From the NCBI RefSeq assembly GCF_900188235.1, contig NZ_FZNT01000008.1, positions 124,001 through 188,000 of the forward strand: a DNA stretch of 64,000 nucleotides, given 5' to 3'. Source of the stretch: Lutibacter agarilyticus. Its GTDB lineage: Bacteria > Bacteroidota > Bacteroidia > Flavobacteriales > Flavobacteriaceae. The position numbers and the translations under genes are program-made. Below the pieces are notes generated by a model. The model ran no database searches and was not told where the DNA came from. It was given only the letters and a program-made list of their open reading frames with translations. Numbering within the stretch: position 1 is the stretch's first letter; each line of letters starts with the position of its first letter. This document shows, piece by piece, positions 8,379-17,226 of the stretch.

Positions 8379-10865
8379 TTAGAAATGGATTCCTACAGCT
8401 GCCTTTATCACAAAATTATTTGTTTCAGGAATATTTCGGTAACTACCTCTCCAACTGAAATCTATACGAAGTACTTTAAAAATATTACCAACACCAACAC
8501 TGTATTCAAAATAACCTTTTTCTGGAGCTACATACGTTATATTAGAAGCATTTAAAGCAATATTTTCATCTGATATTGAGCCCCAAACAGCTTTTACTCC
8601 AACTAATTCTCGCCAATTTAATTTTCTAAGAAAAGGAACTCTTGAGAAAAACCGTCCGTTAAAATTATGATCTATATGTATTGATGCGTAGGTATCTGTA
8701 ATAAATTCATAATAATTTAATAATGAATAGGTGTTTTCAATGGTAAAATACGATTGGTTACCAGGCACAACACTTAACAACCCTAACGGGACTTCACCAA
8801 AAGTTTTCCCAACTTCAAAAGTGGTAAACATTCTTCCAAATCCGCCTATTAATATTGGTTGACGATAATATGCTTGTATTTTTTGATAATCAAAATCACT
8901 GTCAAACACGCCTTTGATTCCTTGAGAAAAACTAAAAAACAAGGTTGAATACACACTTGAAACTTCGTTCCTTTCAACACCCCAACCTATTGTTTTTCTA
9001 TTTGGGGTATACTTTACAGAGAAATCAACTTCTGATTGTACAGTTTTATAGTTCTTTATTCCATTATCTTTATCAACCCACCAATCTAAATTAAAAGTTG
9101 AAGGTGATGCAGATTTTAAGGTTCTATAAGAAGCACCTACCCTAAACTCAAGATTTTTTTTAGGCTCAATAGAGAGGTATAAATTACTTAGATTTATTGA
9201 AGTTAATTTACTGTTATCTCCACTTGAGAAAAATGCCGAAGAAGCAAAACTTCTACCTAATATATCGTTAGTTGTTGTTAAACTTACTCCTATTTGTTCC
9301 ACATCTCGCCTATTTCCACCACCAATAATAAACCTACTTTTAGGATTTAGCATCCATTTTCCTTGGGCGCCGTATTTAAACTGATCATCTCTAAAACCAT
9401 AGGCTAAATAGGTTTGCAACCTCCACTTATCATTCGGTCCAAAATAGGTTCTTCCACCTATTCTTAAACGAATTCCCTCAACATCATTTGTTCCTATTGA
9501 TGAAAAAATAGGTCCATAATCAAAATTATTTAACTCTATATATCCTGAGCCTAAAATAGACATCAAATCATACATTCGTTTAAATTTAGGAACCGTTTTT
9601 AGGGTATCAATCATTTTATAAATACCCAACTCATTTTCACTTAATTTTTCTTGCCTGCTTTTATTCCAAAAGTCTGCTCCTTTATTGTAAATTTCTTCAT
9701 TAAAAGCATCTATTTTAACATTGTAAAATTTATCTGTTTTTTGTTCATTAAAAACATAATCTTTATACATTGTTGTTCGCTTTCCATAAATACCTTTAGC
9801 TTTGTCTTTTTTCTTCAAACTAAAATCAGACATCATATAATCCTTTTTCAATAAGAAAATAGAATCATTCAACACATTAAACTCTTGCTCTATATAAATA
9901 TCTTTTATCCAGTTAATATTGGCGCTTTTAGTAGCCTGCATATTAATTTCTTTCACTGCAAAAGTGGTGTCATTTACCCAAAAATCACCTTTAAAAGTAA
10001 GTTCACTTTTTCGGCGCGGATAATACAATATATTATAACACCATTTATTATCAATATACGCACTATCGGTTAACACGTAATTGTATGATGATACTCCTGC
10101 TTTTGAAACAGGACTTACAAAACTTTTGTCGAAAATTTTAATGTAGTTACTATAAATATCATACTCTACGTATAAATCTTTGATAAAAGCAATTACGTTT
10201 TGATTACTACTAAAACCTGAATTTTTGTTAGCTTCAATATCTTCTCTAACTTTATTTTTAGTATTATCTCCGTAGGTTTTATAAACTGATTCATTGATAA
10301 AAATTGGTAAAAAAGCTTTTCCGGTAACCCTTGAAGTATCAATTCCTTCAAAAATAAATTCAATATTATTGAACAACTTACTTTCAATTAAAGTGCTATC
10401 AACATTATTGATATCAAACTCTAATTTTTCATATTTTTCATATTGATATTGATCAAATAAGTAAATACCATTCTGACGTTTTTTTTCCCAAACCTTTTTT
10501 AAAATTGCAATGGCTGGATTTCCTTTTTTCTTAATTTTTCCGCTATAAATAAAAACCTCATTTAGCTGTGAAGCAGCTTCTTTTAAGGTAATTACTATAT
10601 TAAAATCTCGACTTTTTATTGGAATAATTTTGGTATCAAAACCTAAAAATGAAACTTCTATTTCTGAAAATGTAGTATCTGATTCCAAATAAAATTTTCC
10701 ATTTTCATTTGAAACAGTCCCAGTATTAGAGCCTACAAATAAGATATTTGCAAAAGGAATAGTATTGTTTTGTTCATCTTTTACTGTTCCGCTAATTTTT
10801 ACTTGCGAAAACGAGACTGAAAAAATCAGTAAAAACAATATGTTTAAAACAATATATTTTTTCAT
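8379..10865 (-). CDS. DUF5686 outer-membrane protein with carboxypeptidase-regulatory-like domain
   Basis: The protein has 828 residues and a signal peptide (MKKYIVLNILFLLIFSVSFS). Residues about 22-100 form a CarboxypepD_reg-like domain (ISGTVKDEQNNTIPFANILF). The remainder matches the Bacteroidota DUF5686 family, with a mixed central region and many aromatic, alternating beta-strands towards the C-terminus, consistent with an outer-membrane barrel ending in IKAAVGIHF. No enzymatic motif is seen. The family is common in gut and marine Bacteroidota; its function is not established. It sits between ppa and the pyruvate dehydrogenase gene with no obvious functional link to either. Confidence 0.88.
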   Translation of the reverse strand: MKKYIVLNILFLLIFSVSFSQVKISGTVKDEQNNTIPFANILFVGSNTGTVSNENGKFYLESDTTFSEIEVSFLGFDTKIIPIKSRDFNIVITLKEAASQLNEVFIYSGKIKKKGNPAIAILKKVWEKKRQNGIYLFDQYQYEKYEKLEFDINNVDSTLIESKLFNNIEFIFEGIDTSRVTGKAFLPIFINESVYKTYGDNTKNKVREDIEANKNSGFSSNQNVIAFIKDLYVEYDIYSNYIKIFDKSFVSPVSKAGVSSYNYVLTDSAYIDNKWCYNILYYPRRKSELTFKGDFWVNDTTFAVKEINMQATKSANINWIKDIYIEQEFNVLNDSIFLLKKDYMMSDFSLKKKDKAKGIYGKRTTMYKDYVFNEQKTDKFYNVKIDAFNEEIYNKGADFWNKSRQEKLSENELGIYKMIDTLKTVPKFKRMYDLMSILGSGYIELNNFDYGPIFSSIGTNDVEGIRLRIGGRTYFGPNDKWRLQTYLAYGFRDDQFKYGAQGKWMLNPKSRFIIGGGNRRDVEQIGVSLTTTNDILGRSFASSAFFSSGDNSKLTSINLSNLYLSIEPKKNLEFRVGASYRTLKSASPSTFNLDWWVDKDNGIKNYKTVQSEVDFSVKYTPNRKTIGWGVERNEVSSVYSTLFFSFSQGIKGVFDSDFDYQKIQAYYRQPILIGGFGRMFTTFEVGKTFGEVPLGLLSVVPGNQSYFTIENTYSLLNYYEFITDTYASIHIDHNFNGRFFSRVPFLRKLNWRELVGVKAVWGSISDENIALNASNITYVAPEKGYFEYSVGVGNIFKVLRIDFSWRGSYRNIPETNNFVIKAAVGIHF

Positions 10866-10928
10866 AATATAGAAAAATTCCTTTCAAGACAAACTCAAAA
10901 GGAATTTATAACGCAAATTTAGCTTAAA

Positions 10929-11909
10929 TTATTTTATGTACATTACATCTTTAACAGCCTTAACAACATCGTTAAAGTTAGGTAACCATTCTTCAAGTAA
11001 TACTGGAGAATATGGCGCTGGTGTATCAGCAGTAGTAATTCTTCTAATTGGAGCGTCCAAATGGTCAAATATATTTTCTTGAACTTGGAATGTAATTTCA
11101 GAAGAAATACTAGCAAATGGCCAAGCTTCTTCTAAAATAACCAATCTGTTAGTTTTTTTAACTGAAGTAAAAATAGCTTCCCAATCCATTGGTCTAACCG
11201 TTCTCATATCTAAAATTTCACAAGAGATCCCTTCTTTTTCTAAAACATCAGCAGCTTTATAAGCTTCTTTAATAATTTTACCAAAAGAAACTATGGTAAC
11301 ATCAGTACCTTCTCTTTTTATATCAGCAACTCCAATAGGAATCAAATATTCACCTTCTGGAACTTCCATTTTATCACCATACATTTGTTCAGATTCCATA
11401 AAAATTACTGGATCATCATCTCTAATTGCTGCTTTTAATAATCCTTTTGCATCGTATGGGTTTGATGGGATTACTACTTTTAAACCTGGTGTATTTGCAA
11501 ACCAGTTTTCAAATGCTTGTGAATGCGTAGCTCCTAATTGTCCTGCAGATCCTGTTGGGCCTCTAAAAACAATTGGACAGTTTAATTGTCCACCAGACAT
11601 TTGTCTAATTTTTGCAGCATTATTTATAATTTGATCAATACCAACTAATGCAAAATTAAATGTCATAAACTCTACAATTGGTCTATTACCATTCATAGCA
11701 GACCCTACAGCAATACCTGTAAAACCTAATTCGGCAATAGGAGAATCAATAACTCTCTTTTCACCAAACTCATCTAACATTCCTTTTGAAGCTTTATAAG
11801 CACCATTATATTCAGCAACCTCTTCACCTATTAAGAAAATAGATTCATCACGGCGCATTTCTTCGCTCATTGCCTCGCAAATAGCTTCTCTAAATTGTAT
11901 TGTCTTCAT
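10929..11909 (-). CDS. pdhB: Pyruvate dehydrogenase E1 component, beta subunit
   Basis: The beta subunit forms the E1 heterotetramer with an alpha subunit encoded elsewhere and takes part in thiamine-diphosphate-dependent decarboxylation of pyruvate. I chose the ATG at 11909 (MKTIQFREAICEAMSEEM), giving 326 residues, the family norm. An ATG 8 codons further upstream adds an unconserved MHFEKTHK and overlaps the promoter leader. Visible family motifs are LIGEEVAEYNGAYKASKGM, SPIAELGFTGIAVGSAMNG, the FRGPTGSAGQLGATHSQ loop and the C-terminal DTPAPYSPVLLEEWLPN. It stands alone on the minus strand, divergent from etfB, sharing a 175-bp intergenic region with a palindrome. Confidence 0.92.
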   Translation of the reverse strand: MKTIQFREAICEAMSEEMRRDESIFLIGEEVAEYNGAYKASKGMLDEFGEKRVIDSPIAELGFTGIAVGSAMNGNRPIVEFMTFNFALVGIDQIINNAAKIRQMSGGQLNCPIVFRGPTGSAGQLGATHSQAFENWFANTPGLKVVIPSNPYDAKGLLKAAIRDDDPVIFMESEQMYGDKMEVPEGEYLIPIGVADIKREGTDVTIVSFGKIIKEAYKAADVLEKEGISCEILDMRTVRPMDWEAIFTSVKKTNRLVILEEAWPFASISSEITFQVQENIFDHLDAPIRRITTADTPAPYSPVLLEEWLPNFNDVVKAVKDVMYIK

Positions 11910-11930
11910 TTTGTGTGTTTTTTCGAAATG

Positions 11931-11962
11931 CAAAAATAAGCATTTCTAATTTTACTATCAAA
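11931..11962 (-). promoter_or_regulatory. Putative sigma-ABfr promoter of pdhB
   Basis: On the minus strand TTTG (11962-11959) and TATTTTTG (11938-11931) are spaced by 20 nt, an excellent match to the Bacteroidota consensus. The leader would be about 17 nt to the ATG at 11909, supporting the shorter start. Confidence 0.6.
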
Positions 11963-11985
11963 AAAATTATGATTTATAAAATTTT

Positions 11986-12001
11986 ACTATGCACGCATAG
12001 T
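11986..12001. promoter_or_regulatory. Palindrome between divergent pdhB and etfB, possible operator
   Basis: The sequence ACTATGC-AC-GCATAGT is a perfect 7-bp inverted repeat with a 2-bp centre. It lies upstream of the pdhB promoter and about 85 bp before etfB. Its size and symmetry fit a dimeric repressor site, but no regulator is identified. Confidence 0.4.
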
Positions 12002-12084
12002 ACTTTTAAAAAAAAGTAGTACATTCGTAAAAATGTAATGGTTTTCCCATTAATTTTATAGTTTCAAACCAAAAATCTATTAAA

Positions 12085-12831
12085 ATGAAAATATTAGTTT
12101 GTATAAGTCATGTGCCCGACACAACCTCAAAAATAAATTTCAAAGAAAACGATACAAAATTCGATAATAATGGCGTGCAATTTGTAATAAATCCATATGA
12201 TGAATTTGCTTTAACACGTGCCATGTGGTTTAAAGAAAAACAAGGAGCAACTATTACCGCAGTTACTGTTGGAAACACCTCTACTGAACCTACTTTGCGT
12301 AAAGCACTGGCCATAGGTGCCGATGATGCTATTAGAGTAAATACGGAGGCTATTGACGGATTACAAGTTGCAAAAGAATTAGCCGAAGTTGTTAAAAATG
12401 GAAGTTATAATTTAGTGCTGGCAGGGAAAGAATCTATTGATTACAACGGAGGAATGGTTCCGGGAATGCTTGCTGCGTTAGTAGATTATAATTTTGTAAA
12501 TGCTTGTATTGGATTAGAAATTGAAGGTGAAAAAGCAACTATTTCTCGTGAAATAGACGGCGGAAAAGAAATTTTATCTGCAAATTTACCTTTGGTTATT
12601 GCTGGACAAAAAGGACTCGTTGAAGAAAAGGATTTACGCATTCCAAACATGCGTGGAATTATGATGGCGCGTAAAAAACCATTAAGTATTTTAGAACCAA
12701 TTTCAACTAAAACTGCCACAACAACAGCTTCTTTTGAAAAACCCGCAACTAAATCGGCTTGTAAAATAGTAAGTACCGAAAATATAGGAGAGCTTGTAGA
12801 TTTATTACACAACGAAGCCAAAGTAATTTAA
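12085..12831 (+). CDS. etfB: Electron transfer flavoprotein, beta subunit
   Basis: The protein has 248 residues. With EtfA it forms the FAD-containing heterodimer that takes electrons from acyl-CoA dehydrogenases and passes them to the quinone pool through ETF dehydrogenase. The sequence shows the family start (MKILVCISHVPDTTSKI), the VINPYDEFALTRAMWFKE segment and the AMP-binding region LVLAGKESIDYNGGMVPGML. The late part contains the recognition loop LRIPNMRGIMMARKKPL. It is followed after 64 bp by etfA, giving a two-gene operon closed by a terminator. Confidence 0.95.
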   Translation: MKILVCISHVPDTTSKINFKENDTKFDNNGVQFVINPYDEFALTRAMWFKEKQGATITAVTVGNTSTEPTLRKALAIGADDAIRVNTEAIDGLQVAKELAEVVKNGSYNLVLAGKESIDYNGGMVPGMLAALVDYNFVNACIGLEIEGEKATISREIDGGKEILSANLPLVIAGQKGLVEEKDLRIPNMRGIMMARKKPLSILEPISTKTATTTASFEKPATKSACKIVSTENIGELVDLLHNEAKVI

Positions 12832-12895
12832 TAATTTCTGTTGAATTGATAATAATTAAGAATTATCAGTTAAACGAATAAAAAAATAAAAAAAT

Positions 12896-13858
12896 ATGTC
12901 AGTTTTAATTTTAGCAGAAACATTAGAAGGGAAATTTAAAAAATCAACATTTGAAGCTACTTCCTACGGAAAAAAAGTTGCCGAATTATTAGGTACAACT
13001 ACCGTAGTTTTAGCCATAAATGCAACAAATCCATCAGAACTATACACCTATGGTGCTGAAAAAGTTTTAAATGTTTCAAACGAAAACTTAAAAACGTTTA
13101 ATGCAAAAGTGTATGCTAACATCATTCAACAAGCCGTTGAAAAAGAAAACGCACAAATTGTTATTATAGATGCAAGTGCAAACGGCTTGTATGTTGCGCC
13201 AATGGTTGCAGTAAATATAAATGCAGGATATGCAAGTAATGTAGTTGCAATTCCTAGCTCTACAACACCCTTTGTAGTAAAAAGAAAAGCTTTTTCAAGT
13301 AAAGGGTTTAACAATACTGAAATCAATACTGATGTTAAAGTGATAGGCTTGTCTAAAAACTCGTTTGGTATAATTGAAAACGAAGTTGCAGGTACTACCG
13401 AAGATTTTTCACCATCTGTAATTGAAACAACAATCGTTTCAGAAAAAATAGAACAAACAACAGGTACGGTAACAATTGCTGATGCAGACATTGTAGTTTC
13501 AGGAGGAAGAGGCTTAAAAGGTCCTGAAAACTGGGGAATGGTAGAAGAGTTAGCTCAAATATTAGGTGCAGCAACCGCTTGTTCTAAACCGGTATCAGAC
13601 TTAGGGTGGAGACCTCACAGTGAGCACGTTGGACAAACCGGAAAACCCGTAGCTTCTAATTTATACATTGCCATAGGAATCTCAGGAGCCATTCAACATT
13701 TGGCTGGAATTAACTCCTCAAAAGTGAAGGTAGTTATCAATACCGACGCTGAAGCTCCTTTCTTTAAAGCGGCTGATTATGGTATTGTAGGTGATGCTTT
13801 TGAAGTTGTTCCTAAATTAATTGAAAAGTTGAAAGAATTTAAAACAAATAACATATAA
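12896..13858 (+). CDS. etfA: Electron transfer flavoprotein, alpha subunit
   Basis: The protein has 320 residues. The N-terminal half is the alpha/beta domain that pairs with EtfB. The C-terminal half carries the FAD-binding fold: VSGGRGLKGPENWGMVEELA, then LGWRPHSEHVGQTGKPVAS, LYIAIGISGAIQHLAGI and INTDAEAPFFKAADYGIVGD, all in the usual order. No residues appear missing. The gene ends in a terminator, so the operon is etfBA only. Its pairing with pdhB across a shared divergent region suggests joint control of acetyl-CoA-producing routes, which is inference. Confidence 0.96.
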   Translation: MSVLILAETLEGKFKKSTFEATSYGKKVAELLGTTTVVLAINATNPSELYTYGAEKVLNVSNENLKTFNAKVYANIIQQAVEKENAQIVIIDASANGLYVAPMVAVNINAGYASNVVAIPSSTTPFVVKRKAFSSKGFNNTEINTDVKVIGLSKNSFGIIENEVAGTTEDFSPSVIETTIVSEKIEQTTGTVTIADADIVVSGGRGLKGPENWGMVEELAQILGAATACSKPVSDLGWRPHSEHVGQTGKPVASNLYIAIGISGAIQHLAGINSSKVKVVINTDAEAPFFKAADYGIVGDAFEVVPKLIEKLKEFKTNNI

Positions 13859-13888
13859 TTTTAGTAAATTGTGCCTCTTAAAAAAAGG

Positions 13889-13938
13889 CTATCTAATTAA
13901 ATTGGATAATGGAATCCTTTGATTAGATAGCTTTTTTT
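13889..13938 (+). terminator. Intrinsic terminator after etfA
   Basis: A 10-bp stem (13889-13898 with 13922-13931) with a long loop of 23 nt is followed by T7. It lies directly before the next gene start at 13953. Confidence 0.75.
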
Positions 13939-13952
13939 ATTAAATTTAACTT

Positions 13953-14564
13953 ATGAGTTTAGTTCGCCTTAATATAAAAGGGATATCGTATAGTCAAACA
14001 CAAAGTGGTGCTTATGCTTTAGTTTTGAATGAAGTTGATGGAAGCAGAACCTTACCAATTGTAATTGGTGCTTTTGAAGCACAATCCATTGCAATTGCGC
14101 TTGAAAAAGAAATAAAACCTCCACGCCCATTAACGCATGATTTGTTTAAAACTTTTGCCGATAGGTTTCAAATTGTAATTAAACAAGTAATCATTCATAA
14201 ACTGGTTGATGGTGTTTTTTATTCAAGTTTAATTTGTGAAAGAGACAATATTGAAGAAATTATAGACACCAGAACCTCTGATGCAATTGCATTAGCCACC
14301 CGTTTTGATGCTCCTATTTTTACTTATGAAAACATTTTAGATAAAGCGGGTATTTATTTAAAAATTAAAGATGAATTTCTTCCTGAAAAAGAAAGTATTG
14401 AACTTGAAGAATTAATACAAGAACCTACTTCCAAAGAAGACTCATCTTATTCAAAAGACACTTTAAAACAGTTAAACGAAAAGTTAAACAAAGCTGTTTT
14501 AGATGAAGATTACGAAATGGCTGCAAAAATTAGAGACGAGATAAATAAACGTTCCTCCAAATAA
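13953..14564 (+). CDS. Bifunctional nuclease family (BFN/DUF151) protein with C-terminal UVR motif
   Basis: The protein has 203 residues. Residues 1-130 match the BFN domain: the start SLVRLNIKGISYSQTQ, LPIVIGAFEAQSIAIALE, and TRTSDAIALATRFDAPIF (written in the protein as DTRTSDAIALATRFDAPIF). Residues about 168-200 form a UvrB/UvrC-type helical motif (LNEKLNKAVLDEDYEMAAKI). BFN proteins were named from plant proteins with reported RNase and DNase activity; the bacterial role is uncertain. The UVR motif suggests interaction with another protein, as it does in UvrB/UvrC and in ClpC/McsA. The next gene follows after 7 bp, so they are probably co-transcribed. Confidence 0.88.
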   Translation: MSLVRLNIKGISYSQTQSGAYALVLNEVDGSRTLPIVIGAFEAQSIAIALEKEIKPPRPLTHDLFKTFADRFQIVIKQVIIHKLVDGVFYSSLICERDNIEEIIDTRTSDAIALATRFDAPIFTYENILDKAGIYLKIKDEFLPEKESIELEELIQEPTSKEDSSYSKDTLKQLNEKLNKAVLDEDYEMAAKIRDEINKRSSK

Positions 14565-14571
14565 TCTTAGA

Positions 14572-15966
14572 ATGACAAAAAAAATAGGTTTATCTATACT
14601 ACTCGTATGTAGTGTTTTATCAATAAACGCACAAGAAACATTACAAAATCAACTTATTGACAACCAAGGACTTTCATTAAACTCTATTTTAAGAGGTGTT
14701 TTAGGAATGGTATCGCTTTTGGTTATTGCCTATTTATTTAGCAGCAACAGAAAAGCTATAAACTGGAAAACGGTTGGAGCTGGTTTAAGCGCGCAATTAT
14801 TGATTGCCATTGGTGTATTAAAAATACCTTTTGTACAAGCTATTTTTGAATTTGTTGGAGGTATTTTCACAAACATACTAGATTATACAGCTGCTGGTAG
14901 CGAATTTTTGTTTGGCGGTTTAATGAATGCAGAATCTTACGGATTTATATTTGTATTTCAAATTTTACCAACAATCATCTTTTTCTCAGCATTAACTTCC
15001 TTATTATTTTACTTAGGTATTATACAAATTATTGTAAAAGCATTGGCCTGGCTTTTAACTAAATTATTAAAAATTTCAGGTGCTGAAAGTTTATCGGTTG
15101 CAGGAAATATTTTCTTAGGTCAAACTGAAGCCCCTTTAATGATTAAAGCCTATTTAGAGCGCATGAATCGTTCAGAAATATTACTAGTTATGATTGGTGG
15201 AATGGCTACCGTTGCTGGTGGTGTTTTAGCTGCATACATTGGATTTTTAGGCGGAAGTGACCCTGTATTACGTTTGCATTTTGCAAAACATTTATTAGCA
15301 GCATCTGTAATGGCTGCTCCTGGAGCAATCGTAATTTCAAAAATGCTATATCCACAAACCGAAGAAATTAATACCGATGTGAATGTTTCACAAGATAAAA
15401 TTGGGTCAAATATTTTAGATGCTATTGCAAACGGAACTACTGAAGGATTAAAATTAGCGGCAAACGTAGCGGCAATGTTATTAGTTTTTGTTGCAATTAT
15501 AGCTATGCTAAATGGTATTTTAGGATGGATTGGAGATATTACAACTCTAAATGCTTGGATGGCAACAAACACTCCGTACCAAAGCTTTTCTTTAGAAGCT
15601 ATTTTAGGAACTATTTTTTCGCCATTAATGTGGTTAATTGGTGTTGCTACTGAAGATATTATGCTAATGGGACAACTATTAGGCGTTAAATTAGCCGCAA
15701 GTGAATTTGTAGGCTACATACAATTAGCAGAACTAAAAGACGTTACCAACTTAACGCATTTCACCTATAATAAATCAGTAATTATGGCTACTTATATGCT
15801 TTGTGGTTTCGCTAACTTTGCCTCTATCGGAATTCAAATTGGAGGAATTGGATCTTTAGCTCCTGGTCAACGTAAAACCTTGTCTGAATTTGGACTAAAA
15901 GCATTAATTGGAGGCTCCATAGCCTCTTTACTTTCAGCTACAATTGCAGGTATGATTATCGGATAA
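14572..15966 (+). CDS. Concentrative nucleoside transporter (NupC/CNT family)
   Basis: The protein has 464 residues and is mainly hydrophobic. A signal-peptide-like N-terminus (MTKKIGLSILLVCSVLSINAQ) and a short polar stretch precede the helices, a pattern found in Bacteroidota CNT proteins. The CNT core is recognised from FVFQILPTIIFFSALTSLL, GNIFLGQTEAPLMIKAYL, GGMATVAGGVLAAYI and the C-terminal GFANFASIGIQIGG. It should import nucleosides with H+ or Na+. The substrate fits the neighbouring thymidylate synthase and the kinases elsewhere in the window. It sits 7 bp after the BFN gene and is followed by a long hairpin. Confidence 0.92.
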   Translation: MTKKIGLSILLVCSVLSINAQETLQNQLIDNQGLSLNSILRGVLGMVSLLVIAYLFSSNRKAINWKTVGAGLSAQLLIAIGVLKIPFVQAIFEFVGGIFTNILDYTAAGSEFLFGGLMNAESYGFIFVFQILPTIIFFSALTSLLFYLGIIQIIVKALAWLLTKLLKISGAESLSVAGNIFLGQTEAPLMIKAYLERMNRSEILLVMIGGMATVAGGVLAAYIGFLGGSDPVLRLHFAKHLLAASVMAAPGAIVISKMLYPQTEEINTDVNVSQDKIGSNILDAIANGTTEGLKLAANVAAMLLVFVAIIAMLNGILGWIGDITTLNAWMATNTPYQSFSLEAILGTIFSPLMWLIGVATEDIMLMGQLLGVKLAASEFVGYIQLAELKDVTNLTHFTYNKSVIMATYMLCGFANFASIGIQIGGIGSLAPGQRKTLSEFGLKALIGGSIASLLSATIAGMIIG

Positions 15967-15971
15967 TTTTT

Positions 15972-16020
15972 GTTTATTTGTTGAATTATAGATCAAATAG
16001 CAATTCAACAAATAAATTTT
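15972..16020 (+). terminator. Long perfect hairpin after the nucleoside transporter gene
   Basis: A perfect 15-bp inverted repeat (15973-15987 with 16002-16016) with a 14-nt loop is followed by only four T residues. It probably terminates or stabilises the upstream message. It ends 22 bp before the thyA ATG. Confidence 0.6.
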
Positions 16021-16041
16021 ACTACAACTAAAAAGTTTTAA

Positions 16042-16866
16042 ATGAAACAATATTTAGATTTAATACAACACGTAAAAGATAACGGGATTTTAAAGGAAGA
16101 TAGAACTGGTACTGGAACTAAAAGTGTTTTTGGTTATCAAATGCGTTTTGATTTAAATGAAGGTTTCCCAATGGTTACCACAAAAAAATTGCACCTTAAA
16201 TCTATTATTTATGAATTACTTTGGTTTTTAAAAGGTGAAACAAACATTGATTATTTAAAAAAACACAATGTTAAAATTTGGGATGCCTGGGCCGATGATA
16301 ACGGAAATTTAGGTCCTGTTTACGGACATCAATGGCGCAACTGGAACAGCGAAGGAATAGACCAAATTACAGAAGTAATTGAAACTATCAAAAACAATCC
16401 AGATAGTAGACGTATGATTGTTACTGCATGGAATCCTAGTGTTTTACCAGATACCTCCATTTCTTTTTCAGAAAATGTAGCTAACGGAAAAGCTGCATTG
16501 CCACCGTGTCATGCATTTTTTCAATTTTATGTTACTGAAGGAAAACTATCTTGTCAATTATATCAACGAAGTGCTGATATATTTTTAGGAGTTCCTTTTA
16601 ACATTGCATCATACGCATTATTAACGTTAATGATGGCGCAAGTTTGTAACTTAAAACCTGGTGATTTTATTCATACTTTTGGAGATGCTCACATATATAG
16701 TAATCACAGTGACCAAATAGATTTACAACTCTCTAGAGAGCCCAGAGAATTACCTCAAATGGAAATCAACCCAAAAATTAAAAACATTTTTGATTTTACA
16801 TACGAAGATTTTAATTTAACAGGTTACAACCCACATCCACATATAAAAGGAGCTGTAGCAGTTTAA
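16042..16866 (+). CDS. thyA: Thymidylate synthase
   Basis: The protein has 274 residues. It methylates dUMP to dTMP using methylenetetrahydrofolate and yields dihydrofolate. Catalytic Cys156 lies in [13 protein letters not shown]. The phosphate-binding arginines are in EDRTGTGT and in [13 protein letters not shown], and [20 protein letters not shown] and GDAHIYSNH follow in order. Compared with the 264-residue E. coli enzyme there is a short insertion (about [14 protein letters not shown]) just before the catalytic Cys. folA, the enzyme that recycles its dihydrofolate product, lies three genes downstream on the same strand. Confidence 0.97.
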   Translation: MKQYLDLIQHVKDNGILKEDRTGTGTKSVFGYQMRFDLNEGFPMVTTKKLHLKSIIYELLWFLKGETNIDYLKKHNVKIWDAWADDNGNLGPVYGHQWRNWNSEGIDQITEVIETIKNNPDSRRMIVTAWNPSVLPDTSISFSENVANGKAALPPCHAFFQFYVTEGKLSCQLYQRSADIFLGVPFNIASYALLTLMMAQVCNLKPGDFIHTFGDAHIYSNHSDQIDLQLSREPRELPQMEINPKIKNIFDFTYEDFNLTGYNPHPHIKGAVAV

Positions 16867-17006
16867 AATAAATTTATTTTTTATAATATTGAATTTAATG
16901 ATTCTCTGAAACAACTTTAATAACATTACTCAAAAGAAAATATTATAATTTTTTTAATACAGCATTCGCAAAAGATTTAATATATTTAAAGTTAAAATCA
17001 CGAAAA

Positions 17007-17219
17007 ATGCAAGATCAAGTTTTAAAAGAAAAAATAATTGAACGAATTAATCAAATTGAAGATGTAAATATTTTAAAATCTATTGAAATTCTTTTTAATT
17101 CTTCCGAAGAAGAAATAGCAAAATTTTTAACTTTTGCTATTGAACAAAACAAAAATGCTGATGTAAGTGAAACCAATGAATATACAGATTACATTAAGGA
17201 ATGGGTTAAAAACATGTAA
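17007..17219 (+). CDS. Small uncharacterised protein (70 aa), possibly antitoxin-like
   Basis: The 70-residue product is mostly helical and acidic. Its N-terminal half (KIIERINQIEDVNILKSIEI) resembles, by eye, the small helical antitoxin-like proteins common in Bacteroidota that precede RelE/HigB-type toxins. No toxin gene follows: the next gene encodes a secreted TonB-C-like protein starting 8 bp later. The reading frame is free of neighbours and has a normal codon pattern, so I think it is real. Its function is unknown. Confidence 0.5.
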   Translation: MQDQVLKEKIIERINQIEDVNILKSIEILFNSSEEEIAKFLTFAIEQNKNADVSETNEYTDYIKEWVKNM

Positions 17220-17226
17220 TGTCTTT

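Noticed and set aside
11910-11933. Longer pdhB start at 11933
   Set aside because: The extra residues are unconserved and the start would fall next to the predicted -7 box; ATG at 11909 fits family length.
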